Assembly: GCA_032622095.1 (NCBI GenBank)
Contig: CP136067.1
Location: 136,589,990 to 136,653,989 of the forward strand
Reading direction: 5' to 3'
From: Siphonodentalium dalli
Lineage: Eukaryota; Mollusca; Scaphopoda; Gadilida; Siphonodentaliidae
Length of the DNA: 64,000 nt
The position numbers and the translations under genes are program-made. Each line of letters starts with the position of its first letter. Position 1 is the stretch's first letter. Of this stretch, positions 11,760 through 23,167 are shown one piece after another. The notes below the pieces were generated by a model. The model ran no database searches and had not been told where the DNA came from. It saw only the letters and a program-made list of their open reading frames with translations.

Positions 11760-12440
11760 GTGAACGTTCAGATTACCACCATACAATCGTCGTAGGAAGT
11801 AACCGCTCAACTGTGCATGCTCACCTCAAAATCGTAGGTAAAAAATAATATCATGCACTGTTTTATTTAAAAGCGAAATTGTGGCGTATCCTTGGTTATC
11901 CCCATTTGCGACGTAATCACTAATCAGTCATGTGTATGTAAAAATTGTGGCCTGAAGGATCGCATGATAGTCAATCACATGCTTTACAAAAAAACTGTGA
12001 TTTCATCATGTACGACATCGTAATCATGTGAACAAACTATCCACGATCTCGTCGATCCCGGTTCCTCCGCTTAAGATTGTATCTTTCATCTGTACGTTCA
12101 CTGAGTGAACATTCATGATTCATATGACTACGATTCAATTGTAAGTGGACAGATTCCCATCTTGGGTAATAACCGATAGTTGGACTGCGCATGCTCACGA
12201 CATGATCACGAGTTATATCAATGCAGAATTGCTAAATTGTGACGTATCCTTGGTTACCTCCACTTGGTGAAATTTGCGTGTACGTAAAAATTGTACAAAG
12301 TAAATGGAAATATCATAGGATAGTTAATCACGTGGTTAACCACCGATATTAAATATACTCATCTGCGATGACATCGTAACAAACTATCCATGATTTTGTC
12401 AGGCCCGATTCCTCCACTTACGATTGAATTATGGTCTTCT
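11760..12440 (+). repeat. diverged tandem pair of a ~345 bp unit
   Basis: Units start at about 11760 and 12105. Shared landmarks in order: GTGAAC, ...GCATGCTCAC, GTATCCTTGGTTA, TAAAAATTGT, GACATCGTAA, AACAAACTATCCA and GATTCCTCC/GGTTCCTCC...ACTTA. The units are only moderately alike, so the duplication is old. No reading frame is preserved. Confidence 0.65.
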
Positions 12441-12579
12441 GACATCTGAATCGCCGAAAATGCTAATATTGTTGGAAGAATGAACTTTACACTTGTTTTT
12501 TGAATATGTTTGCAAATTATGAAAATACATGCATCCATATCACATATATATGTACATGTATTTTTTCTTCAATTACAGA

Positions 12580-13300
12580 AATACCAGATTCATTAGCCAT
12601 GGTGGATGCGGCATCATGCCCTCTCATCTTCAACATATGAAGATTGATTTCGCCCATGATTAGTCTTAAAGTCGCCGTCGCGAAGTTCATATTTTACCAA
12701 TTTCCCCGCTTATTAGACCAACAGAGTCGTTCTGAGAACGAAATTAATCGTCCCAAGATTAGCCGCTATCGATTCGCATTCCAGGAAACCCCACTGGCAT
12801 GCGCACAGCAGTAAACGCGAACTGCAGATTGGGTGTAATTTATTTTTGACCCGTGACGTCATTAATCACCTTGCGGCATTCTGTTGACATTGTGTTATCG
12901 AAATCGGTTTCTGCGTGGTTTTGTTTTAGTTCACAAACATGTTTCGTTTTCGTTGGAAATCGTGAATTCGGAATGTATTTATGTGTGTAATAAAATATTG
13001 AATAATACGACATGAATTATTCGCGTGGCCAAAAAAATCCGGAGTAAATTCGTACATATTTGGACGAAGTTCGTGTGTCACTGTGACTGTCAGAATAGGA
13101 CCACAGCAGATCATGCCATGAATCTCTACTCCCGTGCCGCTGGAGTAGGTATTCGTGGCATGATCTACATGTAGGTCCACGGGAACTTCGAAATTTATTA
13201 ACTTTCAACCTATTGTTGATATGAAATGCATGGGATACGTGACCGCTTTCGCAGATTTCTGCTTTCAAGTCCCACAAGAAGAGTACTAATTACGTTTCTG
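12580..13300. other. CpG-richer low-copy segment with a CRE-like site
   Basis: This stretch has more CpG than its surroundings and holds an exact TGACGTCA at 12854-12861. It could be a promoter, but no first exon can be assigned. Overlapping minus-strand frames at 12926-13277 are short, lack splice context and run through a hairpin, so they are not called as genes. Confidence 0.3.
13098..13178. repeat. 81 nt imperfect hairpin
   Basis: The inner arms are ATCATGCCATGAAT..TACTCC and GGAGTA..ATTCGTGGCATGAT around a 9-nt loop. The stem is extended outward by GGACC/GGTCC after a bulge. It has precursor-microRNA-like size, but the loop is short and one arm shares a 21-mer with the foldback at 59217-59238, so a MITE remnant is at least as likely. 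Confidence 0.55.
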
Positions 13301-13669
13301 GCTGAACTATCAGAAGGGGTTCTTGGGTGGCTATGCTGTCTACGTATCTGCATGTATCATCTTTGTGAAAATGATTTTAATATGATCAAACAGTGAAATA
13401 CAGATCTATACAGTATACCATGGCTTCTTCCATTCGTTGAGTTGAAAAAGTTAATACTGGAGTGTTATTACGCTGAATAATATAATATCTATGTTCAGGG
13501 TAAACACACCAGCCCCTCCCAAAATGGGCCGCATCCTCTGGATTGTATGGGGTTCAAGTTTTTTTTTCCAATTTTCCTCTGACTCATTCTTTTTTATTAT
13601 AATATACAAAAATGTGACAACAATAACGACCATAAAAAACGTTTGCTTTAAAAATAGTGAACCAAAATC

Positions 13670-14360
13670 ATTATTTTATCATTTTATGCAGATTAGTTCC
13701 ATACATCACCTTCTCAGGAGAAGTCTATTTCTTGCCATTTCATGACTATAAAGCAAAATAATCAATAAAACCCCCAAGATGATTTTTTGTCATGTAGGTC
13801 CTGGACTTCTTCCCTTCCTAGCCTGGATATCTTACCCCCACCCAAACCCTGACTCAAACAACATTTTCTCGGAAGAAGTTAATTTCTCATTGTTTCGTGA
13901 CTATATAAAGCAAAATAAGCAATAAAACCATGATTTTTCTCAAGTAGGCGCTGGTGTTGGGGGGGGGGGGGGGGGGGGGGGGCTGCATCATGTTCTGGAA
14001 TCTTCGTTTCATGACTTTATAAAGCAAAATAAGCAATGAAACCATGAGACAATTTTTTGTCATGTAGGTACTGGGTTGTGGGTAGCTATCCAGACCTGGA
14101 CATTTGAAAGAATGAAATTAAATAAAAACAAATTTAAATCTCAAGTCATTTTTCTCGCCATTTCAGGATCAAATAATCAATTGTGTGATTAAAAAAATAT
14201 GTCGCTTGGAAAAAAATATATTTTAATAAAAAAAAAAAAAGGGAATTATAAAAAAAAAACATTGTTCTGGCAATTTCAGGATCAAACTATGAAAAGTGGG
14301 GGGAAATTTGTCACTTGAAAATAATTTTTTTTTAAATAAAAACAAAGTTAAATATCAAAC
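13670..14360 (+). repeat. ~150 bp minisatellite array, forward arm
   Basis: Degenerate units contain ATGACTATAAAGCAAAATAA, then TTTTTGTCATGTAGG, then a C/G-rich segment and CCCTGACTCAAACAAC. Landmarks recur near 13740, 13897 and 14009, decaying afterwards. A 25-base G run interrupts one unit at about 13957. The same units lie in reverse at 15430-16060. Confidence 0.65.
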
Positions 14361-15014
14361 AATTTGGCCATTCCAGAGTCAAACGTTATCAAATGAATGA
14401 AATTATTTTCAGTCATATATGGGAGATGAAGATTAGGGAGATACATTGTAACAAACTATTAAGATTTCATTCATTTATTCATGCATTTCTCCAGCTCGGG
14501 CAAACGAAAGCCCCTGTAATTTCCACCATCATTTGGGAAAGCATACTGAAATTACTGATGCCATTCACAACACACGATGGAAGAGGTCTGCAGTTATGCA
14601 AAACATGGTAGCCATAGCACCACCGAATAAACTGTCTATGCGATATGCCTGTATTTGTTGTGCAGAGGTCCATTAAACGGATGACTATACTGTTGTTGGT
14701 ATCCTAACCATGCAACTTCAAGTAGCCATGGGTCCAGGCACACACTCCTGAAGGGGACAGTCTCTGTGATACACTTGAAGTGTCCTTCTTCCTATGAAAT
14801 CGCTTTTGTCACTTCCTTTAGCTTGGTCTCAACTTTTTCAATCTCATGGCAACATCTGCACTCACAGGTACATTGTAGTCTCCATCACATACATAGGTGC
14901 ATGAACACCTGAAATGACAAGGGAAATACATTTATTATGGAACAACTCAGAGTTAACATTCAATTCCTCAATTTTGTTGATGCAAACTTTGACAAATTTG
15001 TAACAAACTCGACA

Positions 15015-15215
15015 TACAGTAATGCCCTAAATAATCGACCCCTTAACCACATCAGAATTATAGGTATAGTTTCAGGATTCAGTTTGAAATATGGCTTGTG
15101 GAAATTCATCGGAAAGCTCTCATGAAGGCAACAAGTCATATTTCGGACTAAATCCTGAAAAGTTACCCACAGTTCTGCTGTGGTTAAGGGGTTGAATGTT
15201 TAGGTCATTGCTGTA
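15015..15215. mobile_element. palindromic MITE family M, copy 1
   Basis: It begins TACAGTAATGCCC and ends ...CTGTA, with TTAACCACA and TGTGGTTAA inside the inverted ends and a central TTCATCGGAAAGCTCTC. TA ends plus a CAGT start suggest a Tc1/mariner-type non-autonomous element. It lies in the intron of the ballast-like pseudogene. Other copies are at 19425-19565, 21195-21382, 21654-21797 and 60193-60309. Confidence 0.7.
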
Positions 15216-15429
15216 TGTTCTGATGAATGACAGTGGGCATGCGTCTGTCCGTCCACTTGTTCTCATGGATACATGCATCTTGGATAAGTTCCGCACAAAT
15301 TTGTTATCAGAAGTTATACCTGCTGAATTGTTTACCAGGTATCTATTTCATTATCCAGTTTTGTTAATATCCTGTTTTAAAGATTCACAGCTTATACTAT
15401 AGTAGTTTGTTTACCTGGTGTACATGATA

Positions 15430-16190
15430 TCTCCCCCAGTGCATCCCCCCTTTTTACTATTTTCAGTCTGTCAAATGCTCACACCCACCGAGAATTCAAC
15501 ATATGACAAAATATAAATGTACACGTATTAATTTATTGCTTATTTATTTTTATGTTATAGTCATTAAATGGCGATAAATTAACATGTTACAAGTTGTTTG
15601 AGTCAGGGTTTGGGTGGAGAGGGGGGAATTAGATACCCAGGTCTGAATATCCCCCACACCCAGCATCTACATAAGAGTATATGACAAAAATAAACTAATT
15701 ATTTTATTGCTTATATTGCCCTATAATGCTATATATCCATTAAAATTTTGATTGAGTCAGGATTTGGGTTGAGAGAAATTACACAGGCCTGAATATCCAT
15801 ACCCCCCCCCCCCCCAAAAGAAACCAGCAGCTGCATATGAGACAAAAATATCTTATTATTTATCACTTACATTTACCGGTATATCGCTTTATATAGTCAT
15901 GAAATATATATGGCGAGAAATTAAAATTAATCGAGAAAAATTTCATTGAGTCAGGGTTTGGGGTGGGAGGGGGGAATACCGAGGCTTGAGTATCTCTCGC
16001 CTTTTCATGAGTGTATGAAGCAAAATAAGCAACTTATAAAATAATAAATTCATTTTTGTCATAAGTAGCTGCTCGGTTGGGGAGTGGGGGCGATAATAAA
16101 CCCGGGTATCTTTCTCCTGCCCCAAATACTGACTCAAACAACTTTGGAAAGTTAATTTCTTTCCGTTTCATGACTATATATTCAGAAATA
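15430..16190 (-). repeat. ~170 bp minisatellite array, reverse arm
   Basis: About three reverse-oriented units (TTATTGCTTAT..., GAGTCAGGGTTTGGG..., poly-C/G segment), then one unit turning back to forward at about 16012-16190. They match the forward array at 13670-14360 in inverse, so the two arrays form a loose palindrome around the ballast-like exon 2 and MITE M1. Confidence 0.6.
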
Positions 16191-16477
16191 GCATACATTG
16201 GCATGTATAGACCAAGTTTTCTCAGTCCACAACAGCTTGGGAAATTGGTTGGGTTGATGCTGTTTTGGACCGAGAATCCAAGATGCCTCCTGTTGCTCTT
16301 CTATACCAGTACCGGTACCGTAACAGATTTTCATTCAAAAGACATACTACATGTACATGTATAGTACCCCGACAGTCATGTGAACCCATGAATATAATCA
16401 TCTCACTTGGACCACAATGAATCTGTCTTCAAAATGATATACAATGTACCATATACTGTTATAGAAAATATCCACAC

Positions 16478-16670
16478 CAAGATATTATCTCGACTCTCTC
16501 GAGATTTCGAGAAAAGAATCTTGAGATATTAACATATTTTCTCGAGATCATACGGCAAGATCTCAAGAAAATATGCAGAGATCTCAAGATAATATCGCGA
16601 GATACTAGTAATATGTTCAGAGCTTGAGATGCGCATGTCAGGATCTCAAGATGTGTCGAGATAACAATTA
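16478..16670. repeat. short degenerate repeat rich in ATCTCGAGA/GATCTCAAGA
   Basis: About eight related words of the type (C/G)AGATCTCAAGA, TCTCGAGAT and ATATTATCTCG alternate in both orientations over 190 bp. The stretch is self-complementary in many registers. The following bases to 17132 hold no further feature. Confidence 0.5.
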
Positions 16671-17729
16671 ACAATAACATGTTGAATATTCAACTTTCAA
16701 GACACTTTTTTTTTCTTGCACAATGTCACAAATCAAGAGTTAGCTAATTTTTGGCAAATTATTATTTTAGCCAGTGCAAACACTGTCTCTGATTGTCATA
16801 GTACTGATACTAATAGCTGAATCCAATGTCAATCCGTGAGCAGCCATGGACTGGCAGTGGTCGAGTCCAGAATTTCAATACATCAAAAAATTGACATTTT
16901 TAGTAAAAAAAAAATACTACTGGTACTAGTATATTTTTAGACTAACATTTCGGCAGACACACAACTTTTCCTTGAATTATATTTCATATTTCGATGTATT
17001 GAGTATGCGTAATGATTATTACACATGTCCGCTCGTATAAACGGGGTTTTAGCTAGTATTTACATCAATTTTATTTTCACATGTTTTGCCAGTGACCGCG
17101 ATATTTTTAATAAGAGACGCTCAGTGACTCACCATTTTCGTACGCGATTTTCATCTCTTCGCCATCCAAGGTCTGGATCGTTTGGTGGTCTCACACCATG
17201 GTAATTTTGTGGTAATTCCGGCTCGTGCATGTACGCTCCCGTTGTCAAATTTAAAGTGTCTTCTGACGAATCAGACGAGGAACAATCAGATCGCAAAAAA
17301 TGTTTCTGTCAGTGTCAGCCATTGTGGGAAATACCCAAGGTCCTTACGTACGTCACACGCTTTCTCGCAAATAACTGTTTCCGTCAAAATAGATAATGAG
17401 GTGAGGCATCATGCTATCACCCAGACACACACAGTCGTAAACACTCGTATCTTTCAGACAGCGGGGGATTGTTTTCTTAAATAAGTGTGCATAACTTGAT
17501 ACAAATATGAATAAATGAACATATATTGAGAATTTTCGCGACGTCGACTTTAAGCGTCGGTCCTGTCTAGCTAGACACGTGGCAATGAACAAATGACAGG
17601 TGAAATATCACTGGAAGTCTGTTCGCCAAAATACCAGTGGTGAGTTTATATCTATAGCTACCATGCAGATGAATATTTGTACATTGTCACCAATACATGT
17701 ATATACCGCTATCCTCAAAATTATGGACC

Positions 17730-18600
17730 TTAAACTGTTTTCTTCGGTTTGGGTACCTCCCCCCCCCCCCCAAAACAGCAAAAACTGCAGTTTTTTTCCA
17801 CTGACCATTTGCCCCCCCCCCCCCCACCCCCCAGAAAAATCAAATCTACCCCAGCCGGACAACAACTCGGTTTGACCGGAAACCGAAAAAAAACACCTGA
17901 GCATACAATTCACGAGAATGTGCTTGGTAACTTAGTTTAGATTATTATGACTAAAATGGTCATTGTCTACCAGTAGAACGCAGATTTGTACCTCGTGATG
18001 TCATGACATGTACAAACATGTATATTGGTGATCGCAACGCTACCGGTATGTATGCACTTTAAAAAATGACAACTAGTCATTACCTCGACTTTGAAAAATC
18101 TGATGCAAATGAGATGAGTGAGATACCAGCATATAACTGTTTTCTGATACCATTGGAGGAGAAATTGTTTAATACATGGGATAGTTCTGCAGTAAAAATT
18201 TGCCATATAAGCGATCGCAGGGTAGAATTCTGCAATCGACTGGTAGACACTGACATAGTTGGCATTATTAAGAGGGTTACTGGGGTCAATATCACATGTA
18301 AACCAAGACAGTGGTTATCCAAAATTGTTTTATGTGGATTGTACTACTCATGTATATATGATTTGGATATTAAGGTTAATCCATATTCTATAAAATGAGA
18401 GAAAATTGAAGTTGTGAGTCTGAAAATACATATTTGGAATTTTTTTTACATGCTACCCCCCCCCCCCCCCTAAATGAATAAGGACAAAATTTACGTGTAA
18501 ATTTTTTACGCCCAGGTACCCCCCCCCCCCCCCCCACCCCCGGTACGTTGTGTCCCGCAGTTTTTTTCTGCGGGGGGGGGGATACCTGGTAATGATCGCA
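17730..18600 (+). repeat. poly-C-rich dispersed repeat, copy 1
   Basis: Closely similar to 27965-28790 over about 850 bp, from CTGTTTTCTTCGGTTTGGGT through two C runs to GGTACGTTGTGTCCCGCAG. Small substitutions, one codon-sized indel and poly-C length differences separate the copies. The right end runs into a G run at 18573. It carries the 110-codon frame listed separately. Confidence 0.8.
18066..18398 (+). CDS. repeat-borne open frame, 110 codons, unknown
   Basis: ATG to TGA, beginning MTTSHYLDFEK and ending DIKVNPYSIK. I recognise no domain. It has one faint hydrophobic segment near the C-terminus and one Cys-rich patch. The paralogous frame at 28291-28620 is preserved apart from one in-frame codon loss, but counting by eye the substitutions are five replacement to one silent, which does not suggest selection on a protein. 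It may simply be a chance frame inside a young repeat. Confidence 0.2.
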   Translation: MTTSHYLDFEKSDANEMSEIPAYNCFLIPLEEKLFNTWDSSAVKICHISDRRVEFCNRLVDTDIVGIIKRVTGVNITCKPRQWLSKIVLCGLYYSCIYDLDIKVNPYSIK

Positions 18601-19027
18601 GTATATGATATCCACCACGGTATCAAGTCGATTACTGTTGTGGAGCACCATGCAGTTATGATACACCAACAAATATCACACCAAAAGTTGAAAATTAAAA
18701 CAGCCACATGGATCTTGTTCAATGAACTTATATATGCATGAATAAGATGAATCACTAAATTATATTTTCATGCTTGTTTGTGTAATGCCAATCAATGCAG
18801 CCTGACAACATGGATGGGTGGAGTTTATAAATTGACAGCCGAAACAATGTTGGCAACTTCAAAGTTCATTATGTGCTACATTTAACCCCCGTATATACAA
18901 TACAATTTTTCTATCAGCGTTCCCATGTCCTATATTTGGAGTACTATATACATATGTACATGTAACGAAGGCCATCCGTTCCACAGATATGAGGAAAAAC
19001 ACTGCATTTTATTTTCATGCATGCGAA

Positions 19028-19157
19028 ACATGACAACATGCATATGGGGTGTAACATGACAACATGCATATGGGGTGTAACATGACAACATGCATATGGG
19101 GTGTAACATGACAACATGCATATAGGGTGTAACATGACAACATGCATATGGGGTGTA
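19028..19157 (+). repeat. 26 bp minisatellite, five copies
   Basis: The unit is ACATGACAACATGCATATGG followed by GGTGTA, repeated five times with a single G-to-A change in the fourth copy. Near-identity of units suggests recent expansion. It creates overlapping minus-strand frames that are not genes. Confidence 0.95.
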
Positions 19158-19424
19158 ACTGCGGTATATGCAGCTTTGAAACTGTACTAGTAACCATAAT
19201 GAGGTGTTGGAGGTTACTGTGCTTTATATCTTTAATACTGCAGTATTAACGGGGGGGGGGGGTACTATACTAAGAGGTGGCCAATTACTTTGAGTATACA
19301 TGTAGCCATACCTCACACATGAAACAGGGCTTGACTTATTCATGGAAAAATAGGTACGCGGAGCAATACATAACACCTAGTCTGCTTAGTATATTTTACA
19401 TAAATATCAACCGATTTTGTGCAG

Positions 19425-19565
19425 TGTTGAAGCGGTAACCTTCTAGTACTGCTGTGTTAGAAGTTTCTGGTGTGAGACCACACAAGCCATATTTCTGAAT
19501 AAATCCTGAAAAATTACCCACAATCCTGAGGTTAAGTGGTCACTTACTTTGGGCATTACTGTAAT
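19425..19565. mobile_element. MITE family M, decayed copy
   Basis: The right half is recognisable: CAAGCCATATTTCTGA, AAATCCTGAAAAATTACCCA, GGTTAAGTGGTC and GGGCATTACTGTA. The left half is degraded. Confidence 0.55.
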
Positions 19566-19818
19566 TCCCTGACATTCCCCCAATATATGACTAAAAGAAA
19601 ATTCACCCTTTTGAAGTTTTGATATCGTTTAACCATGAAATGGCTCGAAAAAGATGTTTTATGAGATTTACGTTTGTTTTTTATTTAATTTTGTTTGTTC
19701 AAGTAGCATATCAAATGAGTGAAATTTTATTTTAGTCATTCATGTGGGTATCGTGAGTGGGGAGATATTTAAGGGGAGGTATCCTGTTACAACGGTATAT
19801 GCTACTAGTACATGTACA

Positions 19819-19970
19819 TAAGTATTAACTGTCATGTGGACTGTTTTTATGGAGATGTAACCGTGAGGTAAGTGGACATAACTTGTGTAAAACCCTTTAC
19901 ATACAAGTTATGACCACTTACCTCACGGTTACATCTCCATTAAAATAGTCTACATGACAGTTAATCCTTA
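19819..19970. mobile_element. 152 bp palindromic MITE
   Basis: Arms of about 67 bp are reverse complements (left: TTAACTGTCATGTGGACTGT ... GAGGTAAGTGG; right: CCACTTACCTCACGGTTACA ... CATGACAGTTAA), separated by about 18 bp. No coding capacity. Confidence 0.85.
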
Positions 19971-20600
19971 TATTTATATATATTTAGCGAAAAAGCCACT
20001 TTTGTAAATGTATTTAAATTGAATAGTGTATCGTGACAAAAACAGCCCAAAGTACCCAATAGCACCCTTGGCAAAAGTTAATAGGAACAATTTCTCTTCA
20101 TATTGCAACCAGGTGATGTATTAAGTCAATCCTGCGCGAGTCCAAATGCGCCCAAAACATTACGCGTTCGTCTTTCCAAACCCAATGACGTATGGATGGT
20201 GTTGTGAGCTTGGTGTTATGAGCCGTTGCGCATTCACCGAGAAATAACTGCAACTAGCCACGTGGGCGCGGACCAATCAGTATGCTGGATTTAGTGATGA
20301 CAACACTTAGTATGTAAATATATGTATTTGTAGCTGATTCTGACCAACATGCAGCGTTTGAATGGATAACAATACTGTTATAACTGCCCCCCCCCCCGGG
20401 TGATTAATTTGGACCGTACATCTTAATAATATGTACATGATTAGTCATTCCGCTTTTCTGATGTCATTACAAGCATTCAAATCTTATTTTTCAGACAGGA
20501 GGAGCTGCCTGATTGGATTGAGACATACAAATTTCATTCAAGGCCTGATATCTGATAACCAATCATAGAATCATGTTTCCTGAGTGTTTCTTGCAGATAA
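19971..20600. other. non-coding stretch
   Basis: No exon is seen. A CCAATCAG box lies at about 20273 in a somewhat CpG-rich 150 bp, and a C run at about 20390. A promoter is conceivable, but no adjoining first exon was found. Confidence 0.3.
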
Positions 20601-20815
20601 TGATTACACTTGATACCACTTATCTATCGGCGATAATATAACGAAAACGAGTTCGCCTTTGATAGTTACTGCATTTAATTATGTATACGAATGATGGTGT
20701 GTGTTGTTAATTTGGATATAATATTTGTAAAAAGTACTACTTTGAACAAGATTATTCTCCATTTATATTTTATCACCCTATTGGAGTGTTTCACATCACT
20801 TTAAGTGACAAATTA
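20600..20815 (+). repeat. dispersed repeat R2, forward copy
   Basis: Matches 29262-29430 in inverse: GAGTGTTTCACATCACTTTA, ATTCTCCATTT, CTACTTTGA...AAGAT, AATATTTGTAAAAA and GCATTTAATTA occur in the mirrored order in the second copy. Confidence 0.7.
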
Positions 20816-21194
20816 TTGCAGCATGTCAATATAATCAGATTCATGTACATGTACACACATACAGGCCTTAAAATCCATCACAGAATAAAAATATTCTGAT
20901 GTTCCTTTATCTTTGTCAACCTGCTGTATCACCAAGTAATATGTACAAGGAGCTTAATGTGGCTTAGACATGTATCATACATGTACATTTAAAGACAGAT
21001 AATCCGAGTTCACGCTCCTCAATTGTTAAAAAATATAATTTTTTGAAATCTGTTATTTTTCACCACCATGAATATTTCCCGGCCTAGCAAATATTCAATG
21101 AGTCGATTGACATAATCTTGATACCAAGTTGCAATGAACAAAATGTTGATTTATAACACGTTTTGGAAAATGTTACACTAGAGTTGACAGTAGT

Positions 21195-21382
21195 TACAGT
21201 AATGCCCAAAGTAATTGACCACTTAACCACAGCAGAATTAAATGGCTTGTTGACATTCATCGGAAAGCTCTTGGGGAGAGCTTTCCGATGAATGGCAACA
21301 AGTCATATTTCCGACTAAATCCTGAAAAATTACCCATAATTCAGCTGTGGTTAAGTGGTCCATTACTTTGGCCATTACTGTA
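21195..21382. mobile_element. MITE family M, intact palindromic copy
   Basis: The best copy of the family: 188 bp with TA ends. TIRs pair TACAGTAATGCCCAAAGTAA with its near complement ending ...GGCCATTACTGTA. The centre is a tight hairpin, CATTCATCGGAAAGCTCT / AGAGCTTTCCGATGAATG, with a 4-nt loop. Confidence 0.85.
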
Positions 21383-21653
21383 GCATTATGTTTTGGTAAT
21401 TAATTGATTAAGAAATGTTGTTCTTAGAATCTGATGATATGGAGACCATGGAGAGATTGTTTACCTTTAATTGTCAATGTTGACTTTAAAGCATACTAGT
21501 AACATATGTTATGTTTATTTTATGTATCCCTGCATAAAATGGGGTGATAAATTTATATTATACTCACATCTGGTCTTTTGATATTTTGTGAGTAATTTAT
21601 ATGAAAGAATGGCATTGCATGCTAGCAATTCTGATAAACATCACTGTTAAAAT

Positions 21654-21797
21654 GAGGCTTGTTGCCATTCATCGGAAAGCTCTCAGAGAGCTTTCCGATG
21701 AATGGCAACAAGCCATATTTCCGACTAAATCCTGAAAAGTTACCCATAATTCTACTGTGTTTAAGGAGTCGATTATACTCGGGGGCATTACTGTATT
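21654..21797. mobile_element. MITE family M, partial copy
   Basis: Keeps the central hairpin (CATTCATCGGAAAGCTCT then AGAGCTTTCCGATGAATG, here nearly without a loop) and the right end ...GGGCATTACTGTA. The left terminal repeat is missing. Confidence 0.75.
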
Positions 21798-22462
21798 CGA
21801 TATCTCAAGCTGTTGCATACCGAAAAGACTTGGGCTAGTACCTGAACAGTAAACCTGCAATCTGCATGATTCATGAAACAGCTATTGAAACCATGCTGTA
21901 TATACACAGAATTACACAATTTTGTTTATGGGTTTGTTGATATGACACGAGTGCTAGCGCACAATGACGGAATGAACAGCACACCCTAGAGTTCTATCTT
22001 TCCTCAATGGCACAAGTGCCGTATCAACAAATCCATTAATACAAGTGTCTTTCTGTGTTTATTACACATCACCCGTCCTAGAATATGTGCATTTAAAAAT
22101 ACAGGGTTACGATGTTTATTAAGGCACATACAGTGCTTGTTTTGTCATGTGTGATGATTTTTTTTCCTATCGTTTGAACTGGATACTCAAATAACAGAAA
22201 TTGTTATATATTTTTTTTGCAACCGACAGATTTGAGGTAACTCTTTCTATAAATATATTGAAAATCATGTGTCGGGATGTAATTATTAGCAATCAATATA
22301 TTTTTTGTTGCATATATAGGTTTATACAATTTTAAGAGGCAGAACAAGATACAGGTACTTTGTATAGTTTCATTTCGCGAATGTACACAGTATCTTGTTT
22401 GGCCTCTTGCAATTTTAGAAACCCATAACTGTAGCGAGAAATTGTTGATTGTATATTTAAAG

Positions 22463-22964
22463 TTTAAAGGTACGGGAGGCCTTGGCGGTGGGTATGCTGT
22501 GAAAATATTTCCACCGGTCAAAAACCGCCACAAACAGAAAGAATATTAAAATGTAGACAGACTTTGTCCGTATACAAATAAGAAATATCGCATAAACAGT
22601 ATGTTATTGTCATATGTTTGACCATTCTTATGTAAACAAAAGCATAAAAAGGTACTTTCCTGGTGTTTGTTTATATTATGATGGTAAACATAAAGAGCGT
22701 TCATTGTTGCTGAATTTTGATATGGAACGAATAAAGAGCATTTATATGATTTGTGTGTGATTAGCCAGTAACACTGTGCTGCCTTCTGTAACACAATCAG
22801 GCTCCTGCTTAGGTAAAATATAGTAGGTCTTTATGATAGCATGCTGTTTACGCGATGGTCATGGTATATATGAACAAAACTGTATGCGTTTTAATGTTTT
22901 TCTGTTTACGGTGATTGAAACAAATATGAATATTTTCGACAACTAAGGCCTCCCGTGCCTTTAA
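22463..22964. mobile_element. TIR element family T, copy 1 (~500 bp)
   Basis: The ends are inverted: TTTAAAGGTACGGGAGGCCT on the left, AAGGCCTCCCGTGCCTTTAA on the right. The internal block AAAGAATATTAAAAT...TAGACA...AATATCGCATAAA recurs in the copy at 30895-31719 in the MGAT4-like intron. Non-autonomous. Confidence 0.75.
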
Positions 22965-23167
22965 GCCCCCTTATTGTCTCTATTATACATTTAACAATGA
23001 TATTTACAAAGAAGTTTTTATATTCAGAATAAATGTCAATTGTATTTTTTAAAACACAATTGAAATTATATATTAATTTAAAATTAAATGTTTTTCTTAA
23101 TTAAGAATTGTTTTCTAATGTATCTTTCCTAATTGGGGCAAATATTCCTAGTTAAGAAAACTTGTTT

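Larger units (their letters stand above)
14471..17322 (-). pseudogene. P2X7 cytoplasmic ('ballast') domain-like gene, two exons, frameshifted
   Basis: Exon 1 is 17322-17133 and exon 2 14908-14471 on the minus strand. The donor is AAAATG|GTGAGT and the acceptor TCATTTCAG|GTGTTC; the join creates Trp-Cys-Ser-Cys, the W-C-x-C start of this zinc domain. Exon 1 carries an acidic Ser run (CSSSDSSED) and YMHEPELP. Exon 2 encodes the diagnostic blocks CECRCCHEIEKV, CITETVPFRSVCLDPWLLE, GPLHNKYRHIA, RQFIRWCYGY, PSCVVN and YRGF. These blocks fall in different frames: one shift lies in the T6 run of exon 1 (seven T would join MADTDRN to the rest), one before CECR, two bases are missing before RQFIRW, and one shift follows PSCVVN. 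A TAG also interrupts before CITET. In vertebrates the domain is the P2X7 C-terminus; in invertebrates it occurs alone, often in many copies. One or two shifts could be sequence errors, but all of them together suggest a dead gene. Confidence 0.8.

Noticed and set aside
12926-13277. Two overlapping minus-strand frames as possible exons
   Set aside because: They traverse the 81 nt hairpin, have no good splice sites and match no family I recognise.
17030-17060. Helitron 3' end (ACGGGGTTTTAGCTAG before T)
   Set aside because: The end looks plausible but no matching TC start or clear hairpin was found nearby.
18930-19197. Three overlapping minus-strand frames with repeated CHVTPYAC-type words
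   Set aside because: Created by the 26 bp minisatellite; a unit length not divisible by three makes the same words appear in all frames.
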